A stretch of DNA of 64,000 nt from Casuarina equisetifolia (GCA_028551475.1 CM052356.1:2366001-2430000), one strand, 5' to 3'. Counted from the stretch's first letter, positions 11,672 to 21,790 are shown. Notes: generated by a model from the letters alone, not told the origin. A program made the numbers and translations.

Positions 11672-12280
11672 TGAATTTGGTATACTAAGAAAATTATGAA
11701 AGGCTTTGAATATTATTTAGATATCAAAATAAGAGTGGGCCAGAAAACAACTACGGTTTGTTTCTGGCGAGTACATCACTTATATAGACATTAGCCTCAC
11801 ATAAAATATTGTTTTCCAAAATACAAAAGTCAAGAGTCGGTTTAGTCGGTCACATTATCCTCATCCATATCAACACCGACCATCATATATTTCCTCCAGA
11901 TTATTTCTTCAAGGTCGGTGCCTTCTTCCTTAGCTTTGTTTCTTGGGTGAGTGGGCGGTGGAGCATTAGGTCTTCGGATACGGCCTCTAGATGATTCTCC
12001 AGGGTGGTATTCCTTGAAAGCTGAGTTGGTGCTGAGTTAGAGTCCACGTTGTCCAGTGAACCTTGGCTGGTATACTTGCTTGTAACGTGCTTGTGGTGCA
12101 TACAACTTGTGAGAGTACTCATGAGTTCCTTCTGACGTAGAGTTCCAGTATTCTTCCTGCATGGGAGCTAGCGGAGAGGGTAGTCTGTTCAGTAGTGCAG
12201 CGAGTGCTCGTTTGCCTTTCTCCTCCAGTTCCTTGTTGCTTCTTTCGGCTTCTTCAAGTACTGAACCAACTACACCAACA
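11672..12280 (-). repeat. 5' LTR of copia element 1
   Basis: 609 bp, adjacent to the primer site at 11656-11668. Instead of flanking host DNA, its outer side (12281-12371) continues with the same internal sequence that precedes the 3' LTR. Confidence 0.88.
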
Positions 12281-12371
12281 TTCCCCCGTAAGATTGGAGG
12301 GATGACACCAATCTTGTTCCTCAGTTCTTCAAAATGGTCTCTTGACAGTGGCTTGGTTAATATATCTGCTA
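12281..12371 (-). mobile_element. extra piece of copia internal sequence outside the 5' LTR
   Basis: These 91 bp match 7835-7923, the purine tract and last codons of RNase H, with a few differences. An intact element would have host DNA here. The arrangement LTR-internal-LTR-internal' is what unequal recombination between two copies leaves. It stops abruptly at about 12371 where F-box sequence starts. Confidence 0.85.
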
Positions 12372-12373
12372 CA

Positions 12374-12805
12374 TGGCAAGCACCAAAGTGAAGGTGAAAA
12401 TTGGTACAATGTTCACCTCCATTCTCTTGCGAGTTATGGAGTCAGAAGCATCTAGTAAAGTCATGTGGATCTCTTTATATTGTTGATAGATTGAGAAAAC
12501 ACCAAGAAAAAGGTGCTCCTAAGATGGTTGATGTGAAGTTGTATAAGTTGGATGAAGAATGTGGACAATGGGTTTCAGTAAAAAGTTTGGGTGATCAAGC
12601 ATTCTTTTTAGGTTGTTACCATTCTTTTTCTATATCAGCTCAAGAACTCATTGGTTGCAAAGAGAATTGCATTTACTACCATGGTAGAAGGGAATTTGGT
12701 GCTTTTGATATGGAGAATCATAGAATTCAATATTTTTGTGCCTCCATTAATAATCCTCTACCTTTTTGTGTTACTCCAACTTGGTCTTCTTTCATTGATC
12801 CTTAA
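12374..12805 (+). pseudogene. F-box/DUF295 3' fragment with an inverted 23-bp tag
   Basis: From 12397 to the stop at 12805 the plus strand encodes the last third of the same F-box protein family (KLVQCSPPFSCELW through VTPTWSSFIDP), about 134 codons, open throughout. There is no F-box and no start, so it is a broken gene. Just before it, 12374-12396 (tggcaagcaccaaagtgaag then gtg) is the antisense of a more upstream part of the gene, encoding HLHFGACQ in the intact copy at 15700. The antisense tag joins the sense fragment directly, so an inversion or fold-back event took place here. The complete equivalent of this arm is the pseudogene at 47670-48817. Its C-terminus, unlike the two minus-strand copies, keeps the final VTPTWSSFIDP. 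Confidence 0.85.
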
Positions 12806-13032
12806 ATGGATGGATTAAGCCATTGAGAAAAATATTTTTATATGTTTTCATGTGAGGCTCAACTCTTGCTATTGTTATGTTTAAATTTTCTATAATATGT
12901 TTTTCTTTCCTTGCTACAATATGATCTTTTGATGGAGATTAGGGTAATTACAAATAATTATTTATTCTAAATGATACAACGATTAAAACTTGATATAAAT
13001 TTTCTTGAGTTTCGAGTAATGTGCATGAAAAA

Positions 13033-13800
13033 TCGAGAAATACTTTAACGACAGGACTTGGGCTGCAATTGCTCAAACGTTCTTGGTGAGAAAGCTTCTT
13101 TGGATCGCTTTGGTTGCTCTATTTCTAGTTAGCATTTAAGTAGGGATTTTCCGATAGTTTCAAGTGAACTACTAGGCATGTGACAAATATACAGTCTGTT
13201 AAATTTTTGAATCAAAAGCAGAATTGTAACGATAGTAAAGAAATTCAAACTGTATTTAGAAATAATTATGTAATTCAATTAAAAAATCTTCACAAATTTA
13301 TGGTATGAAGTCAAACATTACTTTCTACGTCTATTTGTAACAAATTTATAAATTTTAAAAATTATTAAATTTATTTTGGATCAAAATTCTTCTATATTCT
13401 TTAAAGTTATTTCTATAAGAACACTTCCACAATTTTTTAAGTTGTTTTCAATCAAAATTGTATTTTGAAATAATTATGTAATTCAATTGAAAATCTTTAT
13501 GATACTAAGCCAATCCCTACTTTCTACATCTATTTGTAACAAATTTATAAAAAAAAAAAAGTCATTAAATTTTTTCCCATCAAAATCTTGGAAGTTGTTC
13601 TCCATCAAAACATTTACATATACCATTGCTCATTAGCTAGCAAGCTATTTCTATTATTCAAATTTTGCAAGAAATGCTAAGGAAGGAAGTTAATCTCAAA
13701 AGAGACGTCGAAGTTTCCCAACAAGTAAAAGACTTTGTATAGGATATCCAAAACAACTCAATCTATAATATTAAAATGTCTCGCAAAAATTGCAAAACTA
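13033..13800 (+). repeat. copied cyclin 3' end, block 1
   Basis: Matches the cyclin tail and downstream DNA at 4925-5792. Only the last codons of the cyclin are present (cgagaaatactttaacgaca onward to tggtga near 13089), so it is not a gene. It lies on the same strand as the F-box fragment and between the two facing F-box sequences. Confidence 0.85.
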
Positions 13801-14870
13801 ATGCCTACCGATGTTGTTCAGGAACCCACAGCTGCATGGTCTTGCTCTTGCCGTGTCACTCAATAATGCCAACAATAATATCAGTTGTTCTTGGATTTAT
13901 CTCCCTTATGTCTTACAACATAAGAAAATAGTTTCGTATGTGGTAAATTAGGTAGAAGAACATACAAAAGTTAAGGTATTGTTTCATACCCATAAATGCT
14001 AATATATATGAAAGAAGTTAAAAGAAAAATAATATTAAAAAAAATCATAAAAACATTGTCGTCAAATCTATATTAAATTTTATTAGATATGAGTAACAAC
14101 AATTATTACCAATAATTTCTCTATTTGATTGATAGATGCATGTAACGTGTTCTTACTAATGTAAAAATATTACGATTTCTTATTTTTTCACATAATTTAC
14201 ATTGTCGATTGGTTGAAAATAAAAAAAATTATTAAAATTACTATAAAAAAATTTCAAAAGATTTCTTAATCTATTTTCCACTAGTTTCTATTTAGGAAAT
14301 ATATATATATTTTTTTTACATGGTAACAAATTTTACTGGCTTTGAAATCAATCTTTGAATTGGTCAAAATAGAATAGAGATTTCAACGACATTTTACCTA
14401 TTAAAGATGTTATGATATTATAATATACTTATAAAATTAGAATTTTTTTACTATAGGAAATAGATAATTCTTATGTCTACATAAATATATCTACAAGATT
14501 CACATTATTGAGAAAGAAAAACCATTTTGCGTGTAACTTAGGTACATACTTGGAATATTGTACTTGTAAATGCCAAATCAAGTTTTTTTCATAAAGGAAG
14601 GAAGAAGGGGTGTCAAGCTTTAACTTGATGGACTCCCAGGCCCTCGGCTGACCACTAAATTAAGGGAGCACCACCTATTGCATGGTATTGACACCACTTT
14701 AATGGTTTGTCTCGTCTTAAACAACAAAAAATTCATAACTACAAATCTTATCAATTTTAATTTTTATTGAGTCAAAAGGATGTCAAACTCAAAACTACTT
14801 AAGAAAATTTATATTAAGTTTTAATCGTTGTATTATTTAGTATAAATAATTATTTGTAATTACCCTAATC
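13801..14870. other. AT-rich spacer between facing F-box sequences
   Basis: No coding frame. Mostly A/T-rich DNA shared with 49859-50990. Around 14870-14960 the antisense of the F-box 3' flank begins. Confidence 0.6.
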
Positions 14871-15028
14871 ACCATCAAAAGATCATATTGTAGGAAGGAA
14901 AGAAAAACATATTATAGAAAATTTAAACATACCAATAACAAGAGTTAAGCCTCACATGAAAACATATAAAAATATTTTCCTCAATGGCTTGATCCATCCA
15001 CTTAAGGATCAATGGAAGAAGACCAAGT

Positions 15029-16129
15029 TTAAATAACACAAAAAGGTAGAAGATTATCATCAGAGTTACGAAAATATTGAATGCTATGATTCTCCATATC
15101 AAAAGCACCAAATTCCCTTCCACTATGGTAGTAAATGCAATTCTCTTTACAACCAACAAGTTCTTGAGCCGAAGTAGAAAAAGAATGATGACGAGTTAAA
15201 AAGAATGCTCGATCACCCAAGCTTTTCATTGAAACCCATTGCCCACATTCTTCATCCAACTTATACACCTTCACATCAACTGTCTTAGGAACAAGAGGTT
15301 CTCTTATTCTCAATCTATCAACAATATAAAGAGATTCAAATGACTCCACTAGATGCTTTCGACTACTTAACTCGCTAGAGAATGGAGGTGAACACTGTAC
15401 CAATTTTAAGGATGACCTTTCTATTTGTGATAGCTTTCCATACTTATTAACAACGTAGAATTGGCCCTTATAAGCAATAATATCTTCATGCTCAAACTCC
15501 CGATCATCTATAGAAGTCAACTTCTCATCCCCATATCTTGCAAAAGCTAATCTCCCCCATTGAAGCATTAAGAAAGCCGCTGACTCATATGCATTAATTG
15601 AGGTTGAATTGTGGGACATCACAACTTTGGTGCAGTGAAAATCATAAGTGTAAAAGTGGGGAAGACAAATGTTAGGCCTTCGATAATTCTCATCCTGGCA
15701 AGCACCAAAGTGAAGGTGATATATTTTACCTAATTCCACGACCCGAAACTTTAATAAATCCAAAGTCCTTGAAATGAGATGGTTGCGGCCGAGTGGATCT
15801 ACAAGATGTGGCCCTCTTGGAGAATCTTGGACCTTGACCAACCAACCCTTATTCAAAGAAGAATTTGAAGTTAATGGTTTAAAAAGATAGAGTGTGTTTT
15901 CATAAAGATGACCTGGAGCTTGTATTGCAATTGTAGATCCAAATGCAGTGTAGGGGTGTGGGAATTTAATAGGAAGGCGAGAGAGAGCATGAGTGGGTGG
16001 GATGGAGGAGCGCCAAGTGGTACATACGCTGCGAAATCGGGGAACATCAATGCGAGGGTCGAGGCTTTTGCTAATGATTATCAAGAGTTCCCTCGGAAGA
16101 TCCAACCAGTTAACCACTCTCTCAGACAT
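15029..16129 (-). CDS. F-box protein with DUF295 domain (SKIP23-like), 366 aa
   Basis: F-box proteins supply substrate choice to SCF ubiquitin ligases by docking on SKP1. Residues about 6-46 form the F-box (VNWLDLPRELLIIISKSL then VPRFRSVCTTWRSSIP). The rest is a DUF295/KIB-type domain, likely a beta-propeller that binds the target; blocks such as YKGQFYVV and VYKLDEECGQW are characteristic. I chose the ATG at 16129; the open frame extends 12 codons further upstream but only from a TTG. The coding region has no intron; a tag sequence just upstream (tgatcctggtag) could be the acceptor of a 5'-UTR intron. Compared with the plus-strand copies, the protein stops about ten residues early (CVI, then stop, in place of CVTPTWSSFIDP). 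A near-identical gene lies at 51171-52271. The target is unknown. Confidence 0.85.
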   Translation of the reverse strand: MSERVVNWLDLPRELLIIISKSLDPRIDVPRFRSVCTTWRSSIPPTHALSRLPIKFPHPYTAFGSTIAIQAPGHLYENTLYLFKPLTSNSSLNKGWLVKVQDSPRGPHLVDPLGRNHLISRTLDLLKFRVVELGKIYHLHFGACQDENYRRPNICLPHFYTYDFHCTKVVMSHNSTSINAYESAAFLMLQWGRLAFARYGDEKLTSIDDREFEHEDIIAYKGQFYVVNKYGKLSQIERSSLKLVQCSPPFSSELSSRKHLVESFESLYIVDRLRIREPLVPKTVDVKVYKLDEECGQWVSMKSLGDRAFFLTRHHSFSTSAQELVGCKENCIYYHSGREFGAFDMENHSIQYFRNSDDNLLPFCVI

Positions 16130-16479
16130 ACCTTCGTTGTTTGATGGACTTTGGTAATGAACCAATCTACCAGGATCAACAATGAGTAATAAGAATTATC
16201 AATTTCATACTAAAATAGTATATAAGATAGAAATCAAACCAAAAGTCTAGCAAATCAAAACCTGAAGTTTCTGCTTCAGCGGAGGATGCTACTTAAGCTT
16301 TCAATCTCAAACAATTCCTCTAATTTTCCTTGATCTACTGACTATTAAATAGCCTATCTCTGACCTAAAATGACTAGGCTTGGAATATCCAAGATAATTA
16401 GGTTTGAGATGCGCCAAATGTAAAATTTAATTATCTAGAGAGCTCGATGAAACTTGCTGAAAAATACAGAAGCTTAATT

Positions 16480-16738
16480 ACAATGTTCTCCTGCGTTATA
16501 TAAAGAAAACCCAATAAGCAATTAAATCAATAAACCCAATATACAATTAAATCAATCATAGCCGTTTCAGAATTGAAAGTAATTATAGTTTTTTTCCTGT
16601 GTTAAATAAAGAAAATACAACATGCAATTAAGCCAATTATAGCCGCTTCAGAATTGGAAATAATTCCAATTTGTCATGGGGTTACATAAAGAAAATTTAA
16701 TATGCAAATAAACCAATTATAGCCGGTTCAGAATTTGT
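16480..16738 (-). repeat. three-unit repeat in the F-box upstream region
   Basis: Units of about 75-105 bp each contain a variant of taaataaagaaaa, then gcaattaa, then caattatagccgcttcagaatt. There are three, the first carrying an extra internal 25-bp duplication (cccaata...aattaaatcaat twice). It lies 350-600 bp upstream of the F-box start and is conserved at 46840-47080 (inverted) and 52620-52862, so it predates the duplications. It may be part of the promoter; no known factor site stands out. Confidence 0.75.
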
Positions 16739-17049
16739 TGGAGATGACTAGAAACATATAGGGCGCAATTAAACCAAAATCCACAACCTTTTGGCTCTGT
16801 TCTTTCGATGAATTATGAGTAATGAAGTAACAGGAAGGAGCCAAAATTGTGTGCATTTTGGTTTGATTGTCGTTGTCACACAAAGAACGCAATTAAACCC
16901 AAAACGTAGACCCTTTTGGTTTGATTGTCGTTGTTACATAAAGAAGTAAAAGAGTAATGACGGAGGATGTGATTTGATTTCTGAGGCATAGGCTAAACCC
17001 TAATTCCACGATAGGAAATTTCAACGAATTCAAAGACGTAAGGTGGAGA

Positions 17050-17287
17050 AGGGAGAACCTGAGTCTGTGATTGGAGAGCGAGAACGAAAAGCTGCAAGTT
17101 TCCAGAGTTTAACTCCTCGACCTTGATCAACCAAGCGTTGTTGCGACAAGAAGATAGAGAGTGATTTCGCCAGATATAATAAACGTCCCTCCCACCACTG
17201 ACGTAGATCTGAACGCGGTGCTGGTGGGTGGTAATTTGAGGAAAGTGGGGAGACCGAGCGTGTGTCGGCGGGTAAGAGGATCGGCAT
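17050..17287 (-). pseudogene. broken second F-box/DUF295 fragment
   Basis: Read on the minus strand, this encodes a DUF295-like piece (RVQIYVSGGRDVYYIW, then NNAWLIKVEE), which lines up with residues about 50-110 of the neighbouring F-box protein (YLFKPLTSNSS, then KGWLVKVQD). There is no F-box. A two-base loss near 17235 relative to the copies at 20.9 and 53.3 kb shifts the frame before this block. It lies on the same strand and upstream of the intact F-box gene, so an old tandem pair existed. Confidence 0.65.
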
Positions 17288-18139
17288 GGAGTATTTAGTT
17301 ATAAATGTGTGGTTTCTTCTCTCTCTTCTCTCTTTTTTTTTTTTTTTTAATTAATTTTTTAAACCTTCCTTAAAAGTCTAAAGTAATGTTTAAAAAATAG
17401 ATTTGTGTAAATCTCGATTTCAACCCCTAAATTTTATCAAATTATAGTTATTAAATATATAAAAATTACATTTTATAAATAGTATAAACAAATGTTACAT
17501 AGACTAATCAAGTTACATATTTTTCGATCAATCTAAATTCATTATAATTTCATTTTTTTATTAACCAGATATCAAGTAACAAACAAAATTTTCATAACCC
17601 TTTCAAGAATATCCAAATTACTAGAAATTTGTATATTTTTTGTATTTAAAATCTTTGCAAAGTTGGGTATTAAATTGATGAAATTAAAAATAAATTTATA
17701 ATTCAAGCTGTTTTTGCCTTCTCCTTTACTTGATAATTGATAATTTCTGAATTTTTTAATACTTGTAAGTCTCATTCACTTCACTTGTTTATGTAAATAA
17801 AAAGATGTGGAAAAATCCTTACTTTTTTATTTTGGAGACTTAGTGCAAATCCATGAGGGTAAAGATCAATGGAGCGGTGAGGCCCAACCTTCAACATACG
17901 AACGTTCTAAACCGAACTGGAGTTCCAATTGGGTGAGAAGTCCTGGGTCTTAGTCATTGGTTTGCGAATTAAAAGAGCCATGCTCTAAGTTGACAGTGTT
18001 GTTGAACTAAAGAGAGTGGTAGAGCAGTTGACATAATTGTTTTTCTTGATAAACGAAGAGAAAAAGACGAGAGTAAGGGGAACTCTGGTTGCGTGGCTTT
18101 CTGTTATATTGGTCTATTTTCTCTGACTTACTCAGCTTG
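17288..18139. other. AT-rich tail of the F-box duplication
   Basis: No gene. It matches 53406-54180 and, after a gap, 54855-54905, and also 21022-21790. A long T run occurs near 17333. The last 60 bp before the tRNA are not shared with those copies. Confidence 0.6.
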
Positions 18140-18166
18140 ACCTAGTTGACTCAGCGGTTAGAGTAT

Positions 18167-18212
<46 letters not shown>
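18140..18212 (+). tRNA. plastid-type tRNA-Met (CAU), probably an inactive transferred copy
   Basis: A 73-nt cloverleaf can be drawn: acceptor acctagt pairing with agtaggt, D-loop region ttgactcagcggttagagta, anticodon loop ctttcatacg with CAT, and T arm attggttcaaatccaat. The wording matches the plastid elongator tRNA-Met, which is also found in plant mitochondria, rather than a nuclear tRNA-Met. One acceptor pair (sixth) is G against G, so the stem is imperfect. No terminator run of T follows. I infer a fragment moved from an organelle to the nucleus. Confidence 0.75.
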
Positions 18213-18218
<6 letters not shown>

Positions 18219-18559
18219 GCCGAAACCCCTGTTTTTGCCAGCATGACAGCAAGCACGGACTGGCAGCAAGGAGTCAACTGACTGACCAAAGCCTCGGTTG
18301 CTTCCACTTGTGGCCTTCTTCGACCGCCTTGAGATAAGCCATAAAAGACGAGGAAAAGGAATTGCTTGGCTTATAATTCAAGGAAACCAAATTGGAAAGT
18401 TCCTCGAGGATTTCACTATAGCTTACTGCAGAAAAACCAGAAACTATTTCTTCTAAAGAAGTTCGGAGATAACAAGGGAGTGCTGATGGATGGTGAGGAT
18501 TTAATATCTGCAATGACAAACCCTAAAAAAGCTTCCCAAGCCAATTCAAAATCCCAAAT

Positions 18560-18915
18560 CAAATTCTCATTAAATGATATCATGACTTTTGATCATTTTA
18601 CCTTTTTAAGATTTCTCATCAATCCTTATTAGGCATTTTGATCACCAAAACTATCCATCGCCTTCACTTTTCTTTACCTACCTCCAATCCCTAATCAAAT
18701 CCTTATTAAATGACACCATGACTTTTGATCCTTCTATCTTTTTAAGATTTCTCATCAATCTTGCCCTACGATTGCATGTGCTTGTAATTAAACAAAGTTG
18801 TGGGTTGTTTTTTTTTTCTTCTTTTCGTTAACATGATTAATTACACTGTAAACCTCATACCATTTTCGTTGAAGAAGTTTAATTGATTGATGTGGAAGTG
18901 TTAGTATATAAGTGC
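18560..18915 (+). repeat. RNase upstream region, duplicated at 20.5 kb
   Basis: About 355 bp ending at the TATA box (tatataagtg) recur at 20466-20828 with a few percent difference by eye. The second copy runs up to tatataagtg and is then joined to broken F-box sequence instead of the RNase. Confidence 0.85.
18905..18912 (+). promoter_or_regulatory. likely TATA box of the RNase gene
   Basis: tatataag lies 85 bp upstream of the ATG at 18990, leaving room for a start site near 18935 and a leader of about 55 nt rich in C and T. Confidence 0.6.
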
Positions 18916-18989
18916 ACGTAAGAAGACTTAGAGATCATCTCCTTTTCCTTCTCCTCTCTCTTGCTTTTCCTCTTTCATTGTGACACATT

Positions 18990-19856
18990 ATGAGTGTTTT
19001 GAGCATGGGTTTTCGGTTGTTTTGCTTAGTGTTTTTTTTTCTCTATTACATCTTCACAAGTCAACTATGACTACTTGTATTTGTCTATGCAATGGGCTCC
19101 GTCATTTTGCAGCGCTGCAAATCAGCCATGTATTCCGAATGTTCCTGACTACTTCACAATTCATGGCCTATGGCTAATGTTGAACCCTGCCGTTCCAGTT
19201 CTTTGTAATGGACCTTCTTTTTTCGACAGTACTTTGGTATGAAATTATTAAAGGTTGTTAAAATGTGATTATATTCTTATTAGTATTTGAGTTATACGGT
19301 CTAATGATTGATTTTGTATTTGTTATATAGTTTGACAGCGAACTCCTTAGTGAACTAGACAACTATTGGCCGAATCTAAAACCCCATTCTTCGAATGAAG
19401 ATTTTTGGGCGTATCAGTGGAACAAGCATGGAAGCTGCTCCGGTTTCTCGCAAGTCGACTATTTTCAGAAGGCTGTAGACCTGGTATATGCTCTTCCAGA
19501 CTATGTGGAGGCGCTTTTACAGCGAAGAGGTTCGTATTTTAGTTACTTTAGACTTTTTTTTTGAAATTTTTTTTTTTAGTATTTAACTAATATTTACATG
19601 TATATTTTTTTTGTTTGTCTTCAACTATTGTGACAGCAATATTGAAGGGTCAAGTTATTCAGTAGCAGATTACCAGAATGTCCTGATTTATTGGGGTTAT
19701 GCGGGAAATATCGAATGCAACACAAATGCAGGTGGGCAGAAGCAATTGTTAGAAGTTAGGTTTTGTGCTGATAAAACTGGGCCTGGATTTCACAATTGTA
19801 CTTCGATTCTTCCTAGATTCTGCGGCAGTGGAAGAATTTTGTATCCAAAGAGTTAA
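18990..19856 (+). CDS. T2-family ribonuclease, S-RNase-like, three exons, one frame break
   Basis: T2 RNases are secreted enzymes cutting single-stranded RNA through two His residues. Exon 1 (18990-19238) has a hydrophobic signal peptide, YDYLYL, QWAPSFC and the first active-site block FTIHGLW; the residue after it is Leu where Pro is usual. Exon 2 (19331-19529) has YWPNLK and the second active-site block WNKHGSCS. Exon 3 has CADKTGPGFHNC and ends at 19856. The first intron sits just before the FDSELL...WPNLK block, the position of the single intron of S-RNases. The second intron can use either of two acceptors; the one at 19647 keeps the frame, the one at 19636 does not. The signal peptide is one base out of frame with the rest, at a run of nine T (19032-19040). 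That could be a true mutation or a miscounted run. Function (defence, phosphate recycling or incompatibility) cannot be decided. Confidence 0.75.
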
Positions 19857-20465
19857 CTAGTTTTATGTTGTTTAATGTGTGGTTTCTTAATGCAGATTTT
19901 AATGTAGTTTGTTTAATGTTTGGGTTTTTAAAGACTGGTTGTTTATTGCTTAATGTATGGCCTTTTTTTTTTTTTTTCCTTTTAACTCTGGTTGTTTAAT
20001 GTAAGTTGTTTGTTAAGAAACTTGCCCTCACCTGGGTCACTTGACCACGAGATCGAGTCCTACACGACTTTTGACAGCCACCACATGTTTGATCAAGGGC
20101 TCCATCCTACACGGGGACAAAAATATAATCCACGGCAATTGAAAAATGAAAACATACCCATTTATGCATTGAGAAAAACGAGTTTTAAACAAGATTTCAA
20201 TCAGAACCAGAATGCAGCGATGAGCTAGCTACATAAATAAATAAAGAGGTAAAGCCAGAATGAGTGGGATGGTGGAGTAGCATTGGTGAAGCGTTATTAT
20301 CATTATTTTTTATTGTATTGCAAAATGATTTTGTATTAATTACAATAATAAAAATTTAAAAAGCTATATTATTTTATGTTTATGAACTTAATGAAATATT
20401 AGGTAAACTTTTGAGAACATTTGATATAAAAACTTGACATGTTTTCTAATACTTGTAAGTCTCAT
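19857..20465. other. 3' flank of the RNase gene
   Basis: No gene recognised. An open frame of 78 codons near 20000-20228 has no known relatives. Positions 20255-20445 match 54580-54780. Confidence 0.5.
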
Positions 20466-20828
20466 TCAAATCCTCATTAAATGATATCATGACTTTTGAT
20501 CTTTTTATCTTTTATCTTTTTAAGATTTCTCATCAATCCTTATTAGGCCTTTTGATCACCAAAACTATCCACCTTGCCTTCACTTTTCTTTACTTACTTC
20601 CAATCCCTAATCAAATCCTTATTAAATGACACCATGACTTTTGATCTTTTTACCTTTTTAAGATTTCTCATCAATCTTGCCCTACGGTTGCATGTGCTTG
20701 TAATTAAACAAAGCTGTGGGTTGTTTTTTTTTTCTTCTTTTTGTTAACATGACTAATTACACTGTAAACCTCATACCATTTTCGTTGAAGAAGATTAATT
20801 GATTGATGTGGAAGTGTTAGTATATAAG
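20466..20828 (+). repeat. second copy of the RNase upstream region
   Basis: Copy of 18560-18915 ending at the TATA box; at 20829 it joins antisense F-box fragment sequence. A promoter duplicate facing DNA that is not the RNase. Confidence 0.85.
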
Positions 20829-21021
20829 TGAAAAGCTGCAAGTTTTCCGAGTTTGACTCCTCGACCTTGATCAACCAAGCGTTGTTGCTACAAGAAGATA
20901 GAGAGTGATTTTGCCAGAGATAATAAACGTCCCTCCTACCACTGGCATAGATCTGAACGCGGTGTTGGGGGGTCGTAATTTGTGAGGAAGGTGGGGAGAC
21001 CGAGCGTGTGTCGGCGGGCAA
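20829..21021 (-). pseudogene. broken F-box/DUF295 fragment, third copy
   Basis: Minus-strand frame with PADTRSVSP, TTPQHRVQIY, RRDVYYLWQNHSL and NNAWLIKVEESN, the same DUF295 piece as at 17050-17287 and 53195-53405. The reading frame is open across this piece but there is no F-box and no downstream exon, because the RNase promoter copy replaces it. Confidence 0.65.
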
Positions 21022-21790
21022 GAGGATCGGCAGGGAGTATTTAGTTATAAATGTTTGGTCTCTTCTCTCTCTTCTCTCTTTCTTTTCTTTTTTTAATTAA
21101 TTTTTTAAACCTTCCTTAAAATTCTAAAGTAATCTTTAAAAATTAGATTTGTGTAAATCTCGATTTCAACCACTAAATTTTATCAAATTATAGTTATTAA
21201 ATATACAAAAATTATATTATTGTCAAATAATTTTTTATTAAATATATGAATAGTATAAACAAATTCGAAATCTAAATTATAACTTTTTAACTCCCGTGTT
21301 AAATAAAGTACTAGTCAAGTTACATATTTTTTGATTAGTTTCTATTGATTATAATTTTTTTTATTAACTTGATATCAAGTAATAAATAGGATTTTTATAA
21401 CCCTTTCAAAAATATCAAAATTACTATAAATTTTTATATTGTTTCTATTTAAATCTTTGCAAAGTTGAGTATTAAATTGATGAAATTAAAAATGAGTTTA
21501 TAATTCAAGATGTTTTTGCCTTCTCCTTCTTCTTCACTTGATAATTGATAATTTTTGGATTTTCTAATACTTGTATGTCTTCTCCACTTCACTTGTTTAT
21601 GTAAATAAGAGAATAGAAAAAAATATTTACTTTTTTATTTTGGAGATTTTGTGCAAATCCATGAGGTAAAAGATCAATGGAGTGGTAGGCCCAACCTTCA
21701 ACATACAAACGTTGGAAACTCTCCTAGACCTATATGTTTTAAGATGCATGCCTAGTTGGAGTTCCAATTGGGCGTGAAGATTTGGGTCTT
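21022..21790. other. AT-rich tail of the F-box duplication, third copy
   Basis: Matches 17288-17950 and 53406-54125. It ends at ttagtcat (about 21790), where V-ATPase E sequence begins. Confidence 0.65.

Larger units (their letters stand above)
7226..12280 (-). mobile_element. Ty1/copia retrotransposon 1, defective
   Basis: A minus-strand element bounded by 609-bp LTRs (7226-7834 and 11672-12280), each starting TG and ending CA on the plus strand. The primer site complementary to initiator tRNA-Met (ggctccgatacca on the plus strand) lies at 11656-11668, just inside the 5' LTR. A purine tract abuts the 3' LTR at 7835-7843. Between them, in minus order, are gag, protease, a remnant of integrase, reverse transcriptase and RNase H. 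It cannot move by itself: gag has several stops, most of the integrase core is gone, and reverse transcriptase has a frameshift. By eye the LTRs differ at about 11 of 609 sites, almost all transitions, suggesting a fairly recent insertion. The expected target duplication is not visible because the right LTR continues into element-internal sequence. Confidence 0.9.
12397..17990 (+). repeat. segmental duplication, block 1
   Basis: Collinear with 48410-54180: F-box fragment, cyclin tail, AT-rich spacer, F-box gene on the minus strand, broken F-box fragment and AT-rich tail follow in the same order and strands, with identity well above 90% in most parts by eye. Differences include a roughly 180-bp replaced stretch around 14600-14690 versus 50640-50840 and a 52-bp tandem duplication found only in the other block (near 49726). 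Confidence 0.9.
18213..18989. other. region between tRNA and RNase
   Basis: A minus-strand open frame (18274-18519) has no recognisable family. From 18560 on lies the RNase upstream region, which also exists as a second copy at 20466-20828. Within it a 65-bp unit is present twice (near 18566 and 18703: attaaatga, catgacttttgat, tttttaagatttctcatcaat). Confidence 0.5.

Noticed and set aside
14923-15159. 78-codon minus-strand frame overlapping the F-box 3' end
   Set aside because: It is the F-box 3' end read in a neighbouring frame and its flank.
15029-21021. S-locus (S-RNase plus pollen F-box) interpretation
   Set aside because: Not adopted as an annotation: the F-box proteins have a DUF295 domain, not the FBA-type domain of SLF/SFB, and the RNase is frame-broken as read. 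Kept only as a question in the findings.
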